Origin: Cocos nucifera
Taxonomy: Eukaryota > Streptophyta > Magnoliopsida > Arecales > Arecaceae
Direction: 5' to 3'
Length of the DNA: 64,000 nt
Assembly (NCBI GenBank): GCA_006176705.1
Contig: QRFJ01000083.1
Span: 1,631,387-1,695,386 of the forward strand
Part shown: piece by piece, positions 1 through 12,840 of the stretch
How positions within the stretch are numbered: the first letter of the stretch is position 1
How the letters are laid out: each line of letters begins with the position of its first letter
Position numbers and translations under genes: made by a program
Notes under the pieces: generated by a model
The model's database searches: none
Told to the model about the DNA's origin: nothing
The model's input: only the letters and a program-made list of their open reading frames with translations

Positions 1-927
1 TGGGCCTCATTGAACGGTGTTTTTTTTTTTAATGCTGCCGTTTCTCCAGCCTCCAAACCGGAAAGCAAGCCAGCTATCCATGCCTTCACCGCCCGCCACG
101 GGCTCCTATCGGGGCCGGTGGACAGGGCTGGTTCTGTTATTATCAATACCTTTGCACGTCTTCAGAGTCTAACGCGATACGGTTGATTAGTTTTGGTAGA
201 AAAACGTTTGTTTTTTCAAAAACCTTGTCTAGATTTTTTTTTTCTTCCGTGGGTACTTTCAATATTTTTTTTTCCTTTCACGTAACCTTAACGAAAAGTA
301 AATAAAAATAAAATAAAAATCTTGGTATTATCCCATTAGGATACACCCTAACCCACAGACGCCAGCTTTTAGATGCTCATCGAACGGCTGTAGAGCGGGG
401 TTGTGTGCGTAGGTGCGTTGGTAGGTTCCATTATGTCTGCCAAACTTTATATGGTGGAGCCCTTGAAGTAATAAATGACATAGAACGACATTGTTAGTGC
501 ATTTTGTAGGATCCAATGTGATATCTTCAGCTGGTTGCGTGTGCGTTGGGCATTTATCTTTTTTATTGGGTTTGCCGCACGAGTGGGATCTGGTGGTTAC
601 CTGCGTCGTTGACTTGCGAGCCACGATCACTAATTTTGGTGCACGGATATCCGCCAAGGTTTCTTGTCAAACTTTTCACACTGCTGATTTGGGTTTTTTT
701 TTTTGTTTTTTTTTTTTTTTTTTTTTTAAATAAAAATTTAATGATTCCGACCGTAATCTGTTGCCACTCACTGAGAAAGTATCTCATGCAAACTTGCCAA
801 GTTTATCTACGTTATGAGTTGCTTCAATTATGTAAAATTAATTCAGGTGGTTGGATTCAGACAAGAAGGGGGTAATTTGATTTCCCTTTTGTCTTTTTCC
901 CTAAAGAAGTAATAATTTCCATCGAAC

Positions 928-958
<31 letters not shown>

Positions 959-1232
959 GGGGGGTGAAACCTAACATGCTTTCGGAAGTGGAGCAAATGA
1001 CGGCTATGGCCAGTTTCCACATAGGGGATCGTCCCCAAATCAATCGATTTTTCGAACGGAAGTCGAGGACTTGGTGCGTAGACTCGGCCGAGTTTACGTT
1101 TATACAAAATTTTTGCACTTCTGATTGGAATTTATATGGATTTGTGGGATAATTGTATTCTTTAGTGGAGCGGTGGGAGGAGAGTGAAGGTCACGGCTGC
1201 TGACTTGTTTGGGCTCTGGTTTTGTTGCGCAG
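1..1232 (+). other. Upstream part of H+-ATPase gene, probably intron 1
   Basis: No coding exon is recognisable here. The stretch ends in a pyrimidine-rich acceptor (AG at 1231-1232) directly before an exon that opens at about residue 17 of the usual plant H+-ATPase, so it is most simply the first intron, with its donor and the short first exon beyond the left edge. It is T-rich, with long T runs near 697-727 and 931-957. Short open frames across these runs look like chance. Confidence 0.6.
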
Positions 1233-4200
1233 GAACGGGTTCCAATAGAGGAAGTGTTCGAACAGCTCAAATGCACCCGGGAGGGTCTCTCGTCGTCGGA
1301 GGGAGCCAACCGGCTCCAGATCTTCGGCCCCAACAAGCTAGAAGAGAAGAAGGTCTTTTTTTCTTACTTTAATCCCCCTGAAAGTTAATTTTTTTCCCTT
1401 TTTTGTGTGTGTTCTTTTTCTGAAAGCTAGAATGACGCTTTTGTAACAGGAAAGCAAAATTCTCAAGTTCTTGGGATTTATGTGGAACCCTCTCTCCTGG
1501 GTCATGGAGATGGCTGCTATCATGGCTATTGCCTTGGCCAACGGTGGCGGGAGGCCCCCAGACTGGGAAGACTTTGTGGGAATCGTTGCACTGCTATTGA
1601 TCAACTCCACCATCTCTTTCATTGAAGAGAACAACGCCGGCAATGCAGCGGCTGCCCTCATGGCTAGCCTCGCTCCAAAAACAAAGGTATGAAGAAGCTC
1701 AAACCTTTGTCACAAAGAAAAAAAATCTCATATTTTCTTTAGACGACGAATGAATCGTCTCTCTTTGTTGTCGTCCGATGCCTGTAGGTGCTCAGAGATG
1801 GCCGGTGGAGTGAGGAGGAGGCTTCCATTCTGGTTCCTGGAGACATCATCAGTATCAAACTGGGAGATATCATCCCGGCCGATGCACGTCTGCTCGACGG
1901 AGATCCTCTCAAGGTCGATCAATCCGCTCTGACCGGCGAGTCCTTGCCTGTCACCAAGAATCCGGGAGACGAGATATTCTCCGGTTCCACCTGCAAGCAA
2001 GGTGAGATCGAGGCCGTCGTCATCGCCACCGGAGTTCACACCTTCTTCGGGAAGGCAGCCCATTTGGTGGACAGCACCAACCAAGTTGGACACTTCCAGA
2101 AGGTCTTGACAGCCATTGGTAACTTCTGTATCTGCTCTATCGCCGTCGGGATCATCGTCGAGATCATAGTCATGTTCCCGATCCAACACCGCAAGTACAG
2201 GGATGGGATCGACAACCTGTTGGTCCTTTTGATCGGAGGAATACCGATTGCGATGCCGACCGTGTTGTCGGTGACCATGGCCATTGGTTCTCACAGGCTC
2301 TCCCAGCAAGGTGCCATCACCAAGAGGATGACTGCTATCGAGGAGATGGCCGGCATGGATGTCCTCTGCAGTGACAAAACTGGCACACTCACCCTGAACA
2401 AGCTCAGTGTCGACAAAAACCTGATCGAGGTGTTTGCAAAAGGTGTGGATAGAGACCATGTGGTCCTATTGGCAGCCAGAGCATCCAGGATTGAGAACCA
2501 GGATGCCATTGATGCTGCCATGGTTGGGATGCTTGCTGACCCCAAAGAGGTATGGCTCGATTGATATCTCCATTACTGTGTTCCATCCATCCACTTTTAC
2601 CATCATAACAATGAGTTCTTGAATTGATAGCAATATGCGAAAGTTTATTGTTTTTTCTCCTTAATGTTTAATCTAAGTTAATCCATGTATGATACCCAGG
2701 CAAGAGCTGGCGTTAGGGAGGTGCATTTCCTCCCCTTCAACCCTGTCGACAAGAGAACTGCTCTAACCTACATCGATGAACATGGAAACTGGCATCGTGT
2801 GAGTAAAGGTGCCCCCGAACAGGTATAGTGATTTTTGGAGTTCTTCATCCTTCGGATTTTCGCTTGGCTTTTTGAGTAGATTTTATGGCTCACTAATTCC
2901 AACCGGTCAATGGAAACAGATTATGAACCTTTGCAACTGCAGGGAGGATGTCAGGAAAAAGGTTCACGCCGTGATCGACAAATTTGCAGAACGTGGGCTT
3001 CGGTCACTGGCTGTTGCAAGACAGGTTCATGATTGGAGTCAAAATTAGTTCTCTTTGATAGCATAATGAATTCCTTATTCCTTATATTATTGGTCTTGAT
3101 TCCTTCGCAGGAAGTTGCTGAGAAAACCAAGGAGAGTCCCGGGGGACCTTGGCAATTTGTTGGTCTGTTGCCTCTCTTTGACCCCCCAAGGCATGACAGT
3201 GCAGAAACCATTCGCAAGGCTCTCAACCTTGGTGTGAATGTGAAGATGATTACAGGTAATTAGGCTAATCCCCTTCCATCACTAAATAAATTACCAATTC
3301 ATCATAGCCTTAGTTTGCTAGCTGTTCTTAATGCAATTTTCTGCCTTCAGGGGATCAGCTTGCGATTGCTAAGGAGACTGGCCGGAGGCTTGGAATGGGA
3401 ACAAACATGTACCCTTCCTCTTCATTGCTTGGTCAGCACAAAGATGATTCGATTGCTGGTCTTCCAGTCGATGAATTGATCGAGAAGGCTGACGGGTTTG
3501 CCGGAGTTTTTCCTGGTGTGCTTCATGTGCATATTCCCAGCTGATAAATTCGAACCTTGATATTTGATTGTAATAACGGTGGGCCATTTTCTTCTCTCTC
3601 TGAAACAGAGCATAAATACGAAATCGTGAAGAAGTTGCAGGAGAGGAAGCACATATGCGGAATGACAGGGGATGGTGTGAATGATGCACCGGCGTTGAAG
3701 AAGGCTGATATAGGAATTGCTGTTGCTGATGCCACCGATGCTGCCAGAAGTGCTTCTGATATTGTCCTCACTCAACCTGGGCTCAGCGTTATCATCAGTG
3801 CTGTCCTTACCAGCAGAGCCATCTTCCAGAGAATGAAGAACTACACTGTAAGCTCCATCTATCTATCTATCAATGCTCGTCTTCCATGTCTTCCTTGTTT
3901 GCATCTCTCTCTCTCTCTAATATAATCTCCCTTTTCTTGTCCGACACCTGCAGATCTATGCAGTTTCTATCACCATCCGTATCGTGGTAAGTCAGTGGTT
4001 AGATTGTCAGATTTTTTTTTTTTTTTGCCCCCTTGTGGAACGTTGATAATTATTTTTCCAACGGAACTGTGGATGGTTATATGACCTGCTCTCACGTCTT
4101 CCAAAATTTTGTAGCTTGGGTTTTTGCTCATTGCTCTGATATGGAAGTTCGACTTCTCGCCTTTCATGGTTTTGATCATTGCGATCCTTAATGATGGTGA

Positions 4201-6383
4201 ATCCCTTACTGAATAATTTAAGTATATGATTTGTTTGTTCCATCAACCTCTAAACCGACGGAGATTGCCCTCTTATGTGGTAATCTGAATGCAGGTACAA
4301 TCATGACAATCTCGAAAGACCGAGTGAAGCCATCTCCGATGCCAGATAGCTGGAAGTTGAAGGAGATTTTCGCCACTGGTATTGTGCTGGGTACGTACCT
4401 GGCAATAATGACTGTCATCTTCTTCTGGGCTATGAAGGAGACTGATTTCTTCTCGGTGAGCATTTTAAATCCTCTTCTTCTACATCTGGAATTGCTTTTG
4501 GAGGAGCATGGTTGCTGATGCTGCCACATTATCTACTAGCAGCTAAAGTTGATTTGTTCAATTATGATGCCATGATGCAGGATAAATTCAGGGTCAGATC
4601 ATTGAGGCACAACGAACACGAGATGATGGCTGCATTATACCTGCAAGTCAGTATTGTGAGTCAGGCCCTCATATTTGTCACTCGGTCCCGCAGTTGGTGC
4701 TTCGTCGAACGCCCTGGACTTCTTCTAGTCAGTGCGTTTTTGATTGCTCAACTTGTAAGTTCCACCTTATTTCTTCTGCTCTTTTTTTCCATAATACATC
4801 AGTATTAGCAAATGGTGTAGGCGTATCATAATCACATCAACCGACATGCATGCATTTGCTTTCAAGCAATCAAAAAGTTTCAACATATGACATATGGAGC
4901 CCAGCGAGACTGTGAGACACAACCTCATAATATGATTTTTCTTCGCTTCTACAGCTTGACTCTGATATTTTCTACGAGTGAAGCTGAATTCCACCATCCA
5001 CCAACCTCAATTATCCATATTCCACACCACATATGGGACCTTGCCTGTCCTGATGGTGGTACTAATTCTAGTTCTCTAGTTCTTGGCCCATCAGAACAAT
5101 CAAACCCTATCCGTATTTTGTCTTCAAACTACTGTTGTTACTGCCATGACTGAAGTAAGATTTCCTGTCGGCAGGTTGCAACTCTCATAGCTGTTTATGC
5201 CAACTGGGGTTTTGCACGAATTAAAGGTATTGGGTGGGGCTGGGCTGGAGTGATCTGGCTCTACAGTATTGTTTTCTTTGTCCCACTTGACTGGTTCAAA
5301 TTTGCCATTCGCTACATTCTAAGTGGAAAAGCTTGGGACAACCTCCTAGAGAGGAAGGTATGGGCACCTATTTCATGCCCTTCTACCTAATCATTTTATA
5401 GATTCCTTATCATATAATTAATTGCCCTCCGTTTTCCTGGTTGCTTTCTGCTAATTTTTGTGCATCCATTCACTTTCATGACTACAGACTGCCTTCACCA
5501 CCAAGAAGGATTACGGAAGAGAGGAGAGGGAAGCTCAATGGGCTTTGGCACAGAGAACACTTCATGGCCTCCAACCTCCAGAAACTAGCGCACTCTTCAA
5601 TGAAAAGAACAGCTACCGTGAGCTTTCGGAAATTGCCGAGCAGGCCAAACGGCGAGCAGAGATTGCAAGGTAAAGGGGTTCTAAAATTCCAAGAAGTTGT
5701 TGTAACTCTCCAAGTCACCATGCACAAACTAGTCAAATATTCAGAGGCTTTTGCCAGTATTTTTCCTTTTACCTCTCACTGTTGCAACCATTCTCATTTT
5801 TAACCATCTGGGTCAGCTTAGATAATTCTTATTTGCCAGTTGTTTCTATAAGGGCTACCTTTGGAGTTATTGAAAGCTTTTGATACCCTTTTGCATAGTT
5901 CCAATGTTACCATAGGTCTTCTCCTCTTCTTAAATCCTAAATCTTCCTAAAAATTTTGTTATGCATGCCCTTACCATCATTGCTTTTGCTTTTCTACCAT
6001 GTTGCCTTTAACTGACTTTAAACTTCCTCTGCTGCTTGTTCCTCGCTCTACTTTTTCCTAAATTTAATCACACATCCGTTGCAAAATTCTCCTACACCAC
6101 ATTGCTTCTCTAGTTACTTCGATTCATTTGGCTTTGCATCCCAAAGCCTGCTATGTAATCTCTATTCACTTTGGGCACCGAGCAACAAGTGTTGAAGTGG
6201 CATAAAGTGACAAATGAGAGGCTAACATTCCTCTTAAATAAGATCACTAATTGCTAGACGTCCGACCTTTTTATGTTCATTTGCAGGCTAAGAGAGCTGC
6301 ACACTCTAAAGGGTCATGTCGAATCTGTGGTCAAGCTGAAAGGGCTCGACATCAACACCATCCAGCAGAGTTACACAGTCTAG
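1233..6383 (+). CDS. Plasma-membrane H+-ATPase (P3A-type), first exon missing
   Basis: This is an electrogenic proton pump of the plasma membrane that uses ATP to export H+ and energise secondary transport. The visible coding exons are 1233-1352, 1450-1686, 1788-2549, 2700-2822, 2920-3024, 3111-3255, 3351-3515, 3609-3847, 3954-3986, 4115-4196, 4295-4455, 4581-4754, 5175-5357, 5488-5669 and 6287-6383. All introns are GT-AG, and the exons sum to 2808 bp, or 935 codons plus stop, without a frame break. With about 16-20 residues from the absent first exon, the length matches the usual ~950. Visible motifs are TGES (1932-1943, actuator), DKTGTLT with the phosphorylated Asp at 2373-2375, KGAPEQ (to 2822, nucleotide binding) and TGDGVNDAP (3665-3691, hinge). 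The last two exons encode the autoinhibitory C-terminal domain. It ends in YTV, with the regulatory penultimate Thr at 6375-6377, the 14-3-3 site once phosphorylated. There is no sign of decay, so the gene is probably functional. The isoform is not assigned. Confidence 0.96.
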
Positions 6384-7041
6384 GAAAGAGACCAGCTGGA
6401 CCAAGTACTTGGCATCAAAGCGAAGCAGAAGGCGCTTAAGATTCGGGGAAAGTAGGAATTATGTCTGTGTGCAATGTAGCGAGTGCAATGTAATTCTACG
6501 ACTGTGTCTCAGCAAAATTACATTCGTTTCCAGTCTTCTCACCATGAGCAGTGCGGATGTACGATGAAAATATACAACGCAAACCTATCGTTCCTCTCTC
6601 TCTCTTACACACATTTGATAAAGGTTCAATTTTTTACTTTATTTATTTATTATTTATTATTATTATTATTATTTTTGTCAATGGGGGGAGGGGCTGGGGT
6701 GGGTTATACTTGGGCTTTTAGTTCCGTAACCTTGGTTGGCGAGGAAATTTGTTAAGAAATATTGCTACTCTGTGGATGATGGGAGAAAGCTCCGTGCATT
6801 TTGGTCGTTGTACTGGGCGCCGGATACCAGCTGACGTCCTAAAATTGTTAAAATATGAGTGGGTATTTAAATGATGGATCAATGACAACGTTCATCTATG
6901 GCCATTGTGATTGTTGTTATATAATGCTTTTGTGGCGATCATAAACTAAATATGCGCCTGCATATTTGGTTATATAATTTTGTAACATTAAACAGTTCTT
7001 CCAGCATTTTCATTACAGGTATGACTAACTTTATCGCCATC
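6384..7041. other. 3' flank of the H+-ATPase gene, no gene seen
   Basis: This holds the 3' UTR, whose end I cannot place, and intergenic DNA. A TTA/TTTA-rich simple repeat lies near 6635-6675. No convincing coding sequence is present. It ends at the left border of the Copia-1 LTR. Confidence 0.6.
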
Positions 7042-7506
7042 TATAGATAATTCTCATAAATCATTATAGAAGATTAGAATACAAAAGATAGATGCGTACC
7101 TATGTTCGTCATTAATTTATGAAGAACGACAGCAGCGGATGCTTAGATGAACATCGGAACCAGATCCTTCTCCACCAGCTTTCTCTCAACAGATGGCTAT
7201 TCGATGGGATAAGTCAGAGAATTAGTTTCACGATATTTATAAAAAGTGAAGAAGGGATTTAGCCAAATAAAATAAAATCCTAACAGGCTCATCCATTATG
7301 GACTCATATCGGATCAAAACCTACACTATGGCCCTCTAACCATACCAATCCAATATAAGATGCATCTAATCCAAAACAAAAGGATCACAAACAATATTGG
7401 GCTCACAAGCATGTCTATTAACTCGGATCATATAATCAACTCATTTTTAATAAAATAAATAAAATAATTAATTAATGGTAGCCCATAATTAGAAAAAAAT
7501 CTCACA
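7042..7506 (-). repeat. 3' LTR of Copia-1
   Basis: The first ~80 bp (7042-7120) closely match 29444-29520 at the other end of the element. The inner border is set by CTCACA followed by TTCTTTCACTT, which on the minus strand is a purine-rich tract running into a TGTGAG LTR start. The outer end has TA in place of the expected TG, a single transition. Length is about 465 bp. Confidence 0.75.
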
Positions 7507-7517
7507 TTCTTTCACTT
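7507..7517 (-). promoter_or_regulatory. Polypurine tract of Copia-1
   Basis: The minus strand reads AAGTGAAAGAA immediately before the LTR start, the expected site for priming plus-strand DNA synthesis. Confidence 0.65.
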
Positions 7518-7619
7518 GGACAATATTAATTAGAATTTTAAAATTTTAAAAATATTTTGCTTTTAAAATCGACTTTCGAGCTAAATAATATAACACTATT
7601 ACAAAAATGGCCTATCACA

Positions 7620-7945
7620 GTGTATACTATGGCAGTGGTTTTCAAAATCGTTACCATAGCTCCTACGGTAATGATTTTCGTTAACCGCTGCCATAGGTCG
7701 GACCTATGGCAGTGATTTTTGTAACCGCTGCTATAGATCCGACATATAACAGCGGTTATAAAAAATCGCTATTGTAGGTCGGACCTATAGCAGCGATTAT
7801 AAAAAATCGCTGCCATAGGTTGACCGATGGCGGTTCATTGTAATCGCTACCATAAGTCGGACCTATAGCAGTGGTTAGTAGGAACCGCTGCTATAATCTG
7901 ATTTATGGTAGCAATTAATTATAACCGCTGCCATATATATATATT
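7620..7945. repeat. Left subterminal repeats of the CACTA element
   Basis: About a dozen degenerate copies of CTATGGCAGCGGTT and its reverse complement AACCGCTGCCATAG alternate roughly every 20-40 bp. In CACTA elements such repeats bind the element's regulatory protein (TNPA in En/Spm). That role is inferred from the family. Confidence 0.8.
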
Positions 7946-7949
7946 CAAA

Positions 7950-8302
7950 ATATTATATAATTTTAAAATTTAATATCTATCTTCACTATTCATCATCTAA
8001 ATAATTATCATTAAATTATCGTCGCAAAAGGTCGCCTCGATCTGATGGCCCTAGCTTCGTCGATCAGAAAAATTCGATTTCAACGATCATGAATGACGAT
8101 GCGATGATCTGATAGATGGAGACCTCCGATGGATGTGAAAACTTGCAACGATGATCTCGGTGATGTTTGTAGCGTATTATCAAAGTTTCACTTCAATCGG
8201 ATATCGTTATCTTGGTTAATTTAGTATAGGTTAGTTTCGACCGTTAAATGATAAACGAGTGATCAAAGGACCAAACGGTGTTCGATTATGAGATAATTTT
8301 TT
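7950..8302 (+). repeat. Left arm of a ~350-bp inverted repeat inside the CACTA element
   Basis: This stretch matches the reverse complement of 8546-8901 along its whole length with scattered mismatches. Examples are ATTATATAATTTTAAAATTT at the outer ends and ATTATGAGATAATTTTTT facing the spacer. A transcript through both arms would fold into a long hairpin. It might be a nested foldback element, but no separate target duplication was found. Confidence 0.85.
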
Positions 8303-8545
8303 TTATAAATGATCTTGGCTACTACTTTAATTATTTTATATAATGGTGATTATAAAATTCAACTTGTGAGATGAAGAACGATCTAAAACTATATGTCTCC
8401 TAATAATCATTCTGAAACTTCACTGATTGTTATGCTCGTGCTTTTACAATATCTGCTTAACATAAATAGTTTATACGAAAATGATTTAAATTTTACTATT
8501 ATTATCATATTAAATATTTAAAATTATAACAAATATCATTTAACT

Positions 8546-8901
8546 AAAAAATTATCTCATAATCGGATGTCGTTTAACCCTTTGATCACTTGTTTCTAAT
8601 TTAACGGTCGAAATCATTCCATACTAAATTAATCATGATAACGATATCCGATTGAAATAAAACTTTGATAGTAAGCTACAAACATCATCAAGATCATCAT
8701 TGCAGATTTTCAAAACCATCGAAGATCTTCATCTATCAGATCATCGCATCGTCGTTCGTGATCGTTGAAATCAAATTTTTCTGATCGATGAAGCTAGGGA
8801 CATCGGATCGAGGCGAACTTTTACGACGACACTCTAATGATAATTATTTAGATAATGAACGATGAAGATGGACATTAAATTTTAAAATTATATAATATTT
8901 A
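8546..8901 (-). repeat. Right arm of the CACTA internal inverted repeat
   Basis: This is the reverse-complement partner of 7950-8302 across an AT-rich spacer of 243 bp. Just outside it (8930-9035) are more copies of the subterminal CTATGGCAGTGGTT motif, so the palindrome is bounded by terminal-type repeats on both sides. That pattern suggests rearranged or nested CACTA ends. Confidence 0.85.
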
Positions 8902-9074
8902 AAAAAAATAAAAAAAATTATTTTCAATCTATGGCAGTGGTTATCAAAAATTACTGCTATAGATCTACAGCAGCAGTTATAGAATCGCTACCATAGATCT
9001 ATGGCAGTGGTTCGATAACCGCTGTCGTAAGTTAGGTTAAAAATTTTTAAATTTTTTTTCTCCCATGCGCACTT

Positions 9075-9830
9075 GATCTCTCTCTCTCTCTCTCTCCTTC
9101 CTCCTCCTCATCAGTGAGGCTCCTTCCCTTTCGACCGACGTCGCCCCTCCTTCTCCCTCGACTGACGCCACCCCTCCTTCCCCCTCCCCCTTCGACCCCC
9201 CTATCCTCGATCGCCCCTCTCCACCACCTGCCACCCTCCATCTGGCCCCCCCACCCCTCCATTCGACCCTCCCTCGGCCTCCAGCGAAATCCTCCTCCGA
9301 CGAACCCCCATCCGACCATCCCTCGACCCCCCTCCGAAACCTTCCTCCGATGAACCCCCATCCGATCCTCCCTCGACCCCCCACGAAACCCCCCTTCGAC
9401 GAACCCCCCTCCACTCTCGCTCGCCCCCCCACGAAATCCCACCCCTCGCCCCCCATCCGACCCTCCCTCGGCCCCCTATGAAATCCCAACCCCCCTCCAG
9501 CGAACCTCCATCCGACCCTCCCTCGGCCTCCTGTGAAACCTCCCTCCGATGAACCTCCATCCGACCCTCCCTCGGCCCCATGAAACCCTCTTCCAGCGAA
9601 CCCCCATCCACCATTGACCCTCCACCGGGCCTCGGTGAAACCCCTCCCCCGCACTCTATCTCCTCCTCCGGCCCCGGCGTGCGAAACTAAACCCCCCTTC
9701 CGGCGAGCCCCCCTCCACCCTCCTTCGACCCCCGCGAAACCCCACCCCCCACCACCACCACCATTCTGACCCTCCCCCGGTCGAGTGCGAAGCCTCCTTT
9801 GGCCTCCTCATCACTATGCCCCCTCCCCCT
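9075..9830. repeat. C-rich minisatellite in the CACTA element
   Basis: After a short CT run, variant units built on CCGACCCTCCCTCGGCC and CGAACCCCC repeat with irregular spacing of about 40-60 bp. The complementary strand gives a Gly-rich open frame of about 200 codons (9654-9037) that follows from the repeat composition. I do not treat it as a gene. Confidence 0.75.
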
Positions 9831-10239
9831 AGCCCCCCATCCTCGGCCGCCCTTGCTCTCTCTCTTTCCTCTTTTTCTCTCTTCTCTATCTCATTATCTT
9901 ACTTTTGTTTCGCAGGTTATCTCTAGTGCCATCGTCCTTCTCTAGCGTCGTTACTGGCGATCCTTAAAGCTTTCAGTGCGACCCACTCTCTATAGCCGTA
10001 GGTATATTTTTTTTAATTTTATAGTATTATTTATTAATTATGTATATTTATAATAATTTATAGAATATTTATAATAAATGTAATAAATATTTAGGCCGTG
10101 CCGTGATGGTAGCCTTAGACCCTGCCATATCGGCGGCATGGACTAGATCTGTCAATGGATTGGGTTCGGATCGAAACTTGGATATTCAGATTCGGATCTA
10201 ATTTTAATTACTGATACCAGATCCGAATTCGAATATTCG

Positions 10240-10600
10240 ATGGGTCAGTACTTGAGAGAGGAAGGAAGGGATCCGATCTCGCAGTCATCATTGGGAGGGA
10301 GGGGGTCTAGCCTCACCGGCGAGGGAGATCGAGAGAGGGAGAGTGGGAGATCGAGAGAGAATGAGAGAGGGAGGGGGGGTCCGGCCTCGTCGGCATCACT
10401 GGGAGGGATGGGGTCCGACCTTGCCGACGAGGGAGATTGAGAAAGTGAGAGAGGGAGGGATGGGGTCCGACCTCACCGACGAAGGAGATCGAGAGAGGAA
10501 GAGAGGAAGATCGAGAGATGAAAAAGCTGGGAGGGAGGGGTTCGGCCTCGCCGCAATCACCGGCGAGAGAGATTGAGAGAGAGAGTGATTGAGGGGATGG
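10240..10600. repeat. G/A-rich minisatellite in the CACTA element
   Basis: Degenerate repeats combine GAGAGAGGGAGGG blocks with GGGGTCCGACCTCGCCG blocks at roughly 50-60 bp spacing. Purines are strongly on the plus strand, opposite to the C-rich array upstream. Open frames across it are not considered coding. Confidence 0.65.
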
Positions 10601-11059
10601 CACACAGTCGAGCCAACTCGAATACGTAGTCGAGCCGGCTCTGATCGTGATGGAGCCGGTTGGGGGAGGACCCTAGCCAGATGTCTCAGGTACGGAGCTG
10701 GCTATCTCAAGCATGGAGCTGGCTCGGCTTTCGAGTGAATAAAATTTGATATATCTCTCTAAGGTTCCAACTTTAAGCCCTAAGGTGCCATCATCATCTA
10801 CTTTGTTCTTCTTTCAGATTTCTGGATTAACACCAAGGTTTGCACAAGAGATCGGATCTACGACTGTTGCTCATCCTTAATTATTTATGAATGTAATTCA
10901 TGTTGTAGAATTTATTATATAACATTTTTTGGATGTTTATATCATGTTGCTTTTATTTATTGCATTGCATAACGGTAGACCCATCAATTGATTAGTGTAC
11001 TTATTAGAGACTATTTATTGATGCTATACTAATATTATTGTTCAACATGTTATATTAAT

Positions 11060-12840
11060 TAATGTTCATTAACATTGCAGGTCATGATAGCACCGAAATG
11101 CCATCTAGCTTTCACCCCTGTCCCTCAATGAGTTATGCACAATTCAGCATCCGAAGAGCAGTCGGAGCATACTCCATCCATCTCGGCATCAGCTACTCAA
11201 GGACCTCCATCGTCGGCATCTACTCCATCGATGGCATTTACTCCACCGACAGCTGAGCCTCTACCGTCATCTATATCTGAGGCACATGCTACTACATAGG
11301 CATCTGAGTATACATTTTTATTATATTAGCATAATTTTATTTTTTATATAGTATTTGTATACTTATATATTTGCATAATGTATTTGTATTGCAGGTGCAT
11401 CATCTAGTCGGATATTTCACGATCCCATATGTATGGCACATGTATGAAACCGCCAGCATCAGGTGATGGTCTATTACGATGTGGAGGGAAGGTCGGTAGG
11501 AGAGACCGCATGGAAGATGCATTCTTTTTTTGGAGTGCTTGTGAGGCGGTCGGACATCATTTCTGTAGAGCTCAGAGACTGGCATTTGATAGATGCTACC
11601 ATCAGAGATCGGGTATGAAAGGAGATATGGATAAGTATGTGCATCTTAGTTATATTTATGTATTTTATATGTTTACACTATATATGTCTGATTAGAATAA
11701 TTTTGTAACTGATTTTTGATAAATTTGTGTAGAGGAGGTATGACTTCTCCGATCACGAGAGAGCTCGAGATGTCCGACTAAAGAAGATCGGAGAGTTATA
11801 CCAAAGTTACAAGATCAACCTCCATAGAGGATGGCTCGAGCACCGATGAGATACTTCGAAGGAGCTTATTCCCTGGATACAGGACTGTCCTCCGAGTCAA
11901 TGGAAGAAGATGGTTAGATACTGGAGGAGCCAGAAGTTTGAGGTAAAATTTCTAACTTTTAAATTTTTAATATGCTTAAAATTTTATTTAAATATTTTTT
12001 AAATATTTATTATTTATTTAAATACTTGTTAGACTATCTTCCGTCAGAACTGGAAGAACCATGCAGCCCAGAAGTATACTCACACTCTAGGCCGCGAGTC
12101 TATGGCCAGTTGTGTACATAGAGAGATAATTAATTCAAAATCTTACTAAATAAATTAAATTCATATTTTTTATCATCTTTCTGATAAATTTATTCTTTAT
12201 TATAGTTGATGAGAGATGGAGTGATGCTCAGCTATAGCGAGATCTTTCGATTCAGCCGCACGGACAAGACGGGCAGGCCAATGAACGTTGCGATCGGACG
12301 TATTTTTGTAAGTATTAAATATATTAGTATATATGATTAGTATAATAGTATTTCTTATAAAATTTTATTTTAATTTATAATTACAAGATCAGTTAGATGT
12401 GCTCGCGAGTGAGGGCCCGAATACCTCGGAGCCCCATGACCATCTATCTCAGGTCTTAGGGCCTAAGCACTCTGAGAGGATCTGATGCAGGCCCAAACAC
12501 ATGCCGACGAGCTACTGGTTCGAGGCGAGTATCTCCTCACAGACTTTCAGTGTTGTCAGTCAGGAGGAGCTTGAGGAGGCATTGGCACGGGCAGATCATA
12601 CTGCGACGTAGGCAGATCGGACTAAGGAGCACGCATCTCATCTGGAGGGCATCATGAGAGACATGATGTCGATGCTTAGCACATATTTTGGAGTCACGAT
12701 CTTTGAGGATATGTTGGCCCACATTCCAGCTCTAGCTCCAGCTTCGACTCCAGCTCTAGCTCCAGCTCCGGCTTCAGCTCTAGATAAAATATATAAAAAA
12801 ATAAAAAATTTATTTTTTAATTATCAAGATCTACGATAGT
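11060..12840 (+). pseudogene. Degenerate Ptta/En-Spm-type transposon gene
   Basis: Exon-like blocks separated by AT-rich introns can be read on the plus strand. The first is Ser/Pro-rich (about 11130-11290). Then come 11469-11614 (VYYDVEGRSVGETAWK..., WHLIDA), about 11734-11942 (YDFSDHERARDVRLKKIGELY and WKKMVRYWRSQKFE), about 12032-12118 (QNWKNHAAQKYTHTLG), about 12206-12308 (EIFRFSRTDKTGRPMN, followed by a GT donor) and 12390-12837 (EELEEALARADHT, coiled-coil-like, then an Ala/Pro repeat). The layout resembles the plant Ptta/En/Spm family (PF03004), a TNP1/TNPA-like accessory protein rather than the DDE transposase. In-frame stops, for example at 11849-11851, show that it is broken. The assignment is from pattern memory. 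Confidence 0.6.

Noticed and set aside
9037..9654. Open frame of about 205 codons on the minus strand, Gly/Arg-rich
   Set aside because: It follows the C-rich minisatellite; overlapping frames on the same strand show the same composition. No start context or domain.
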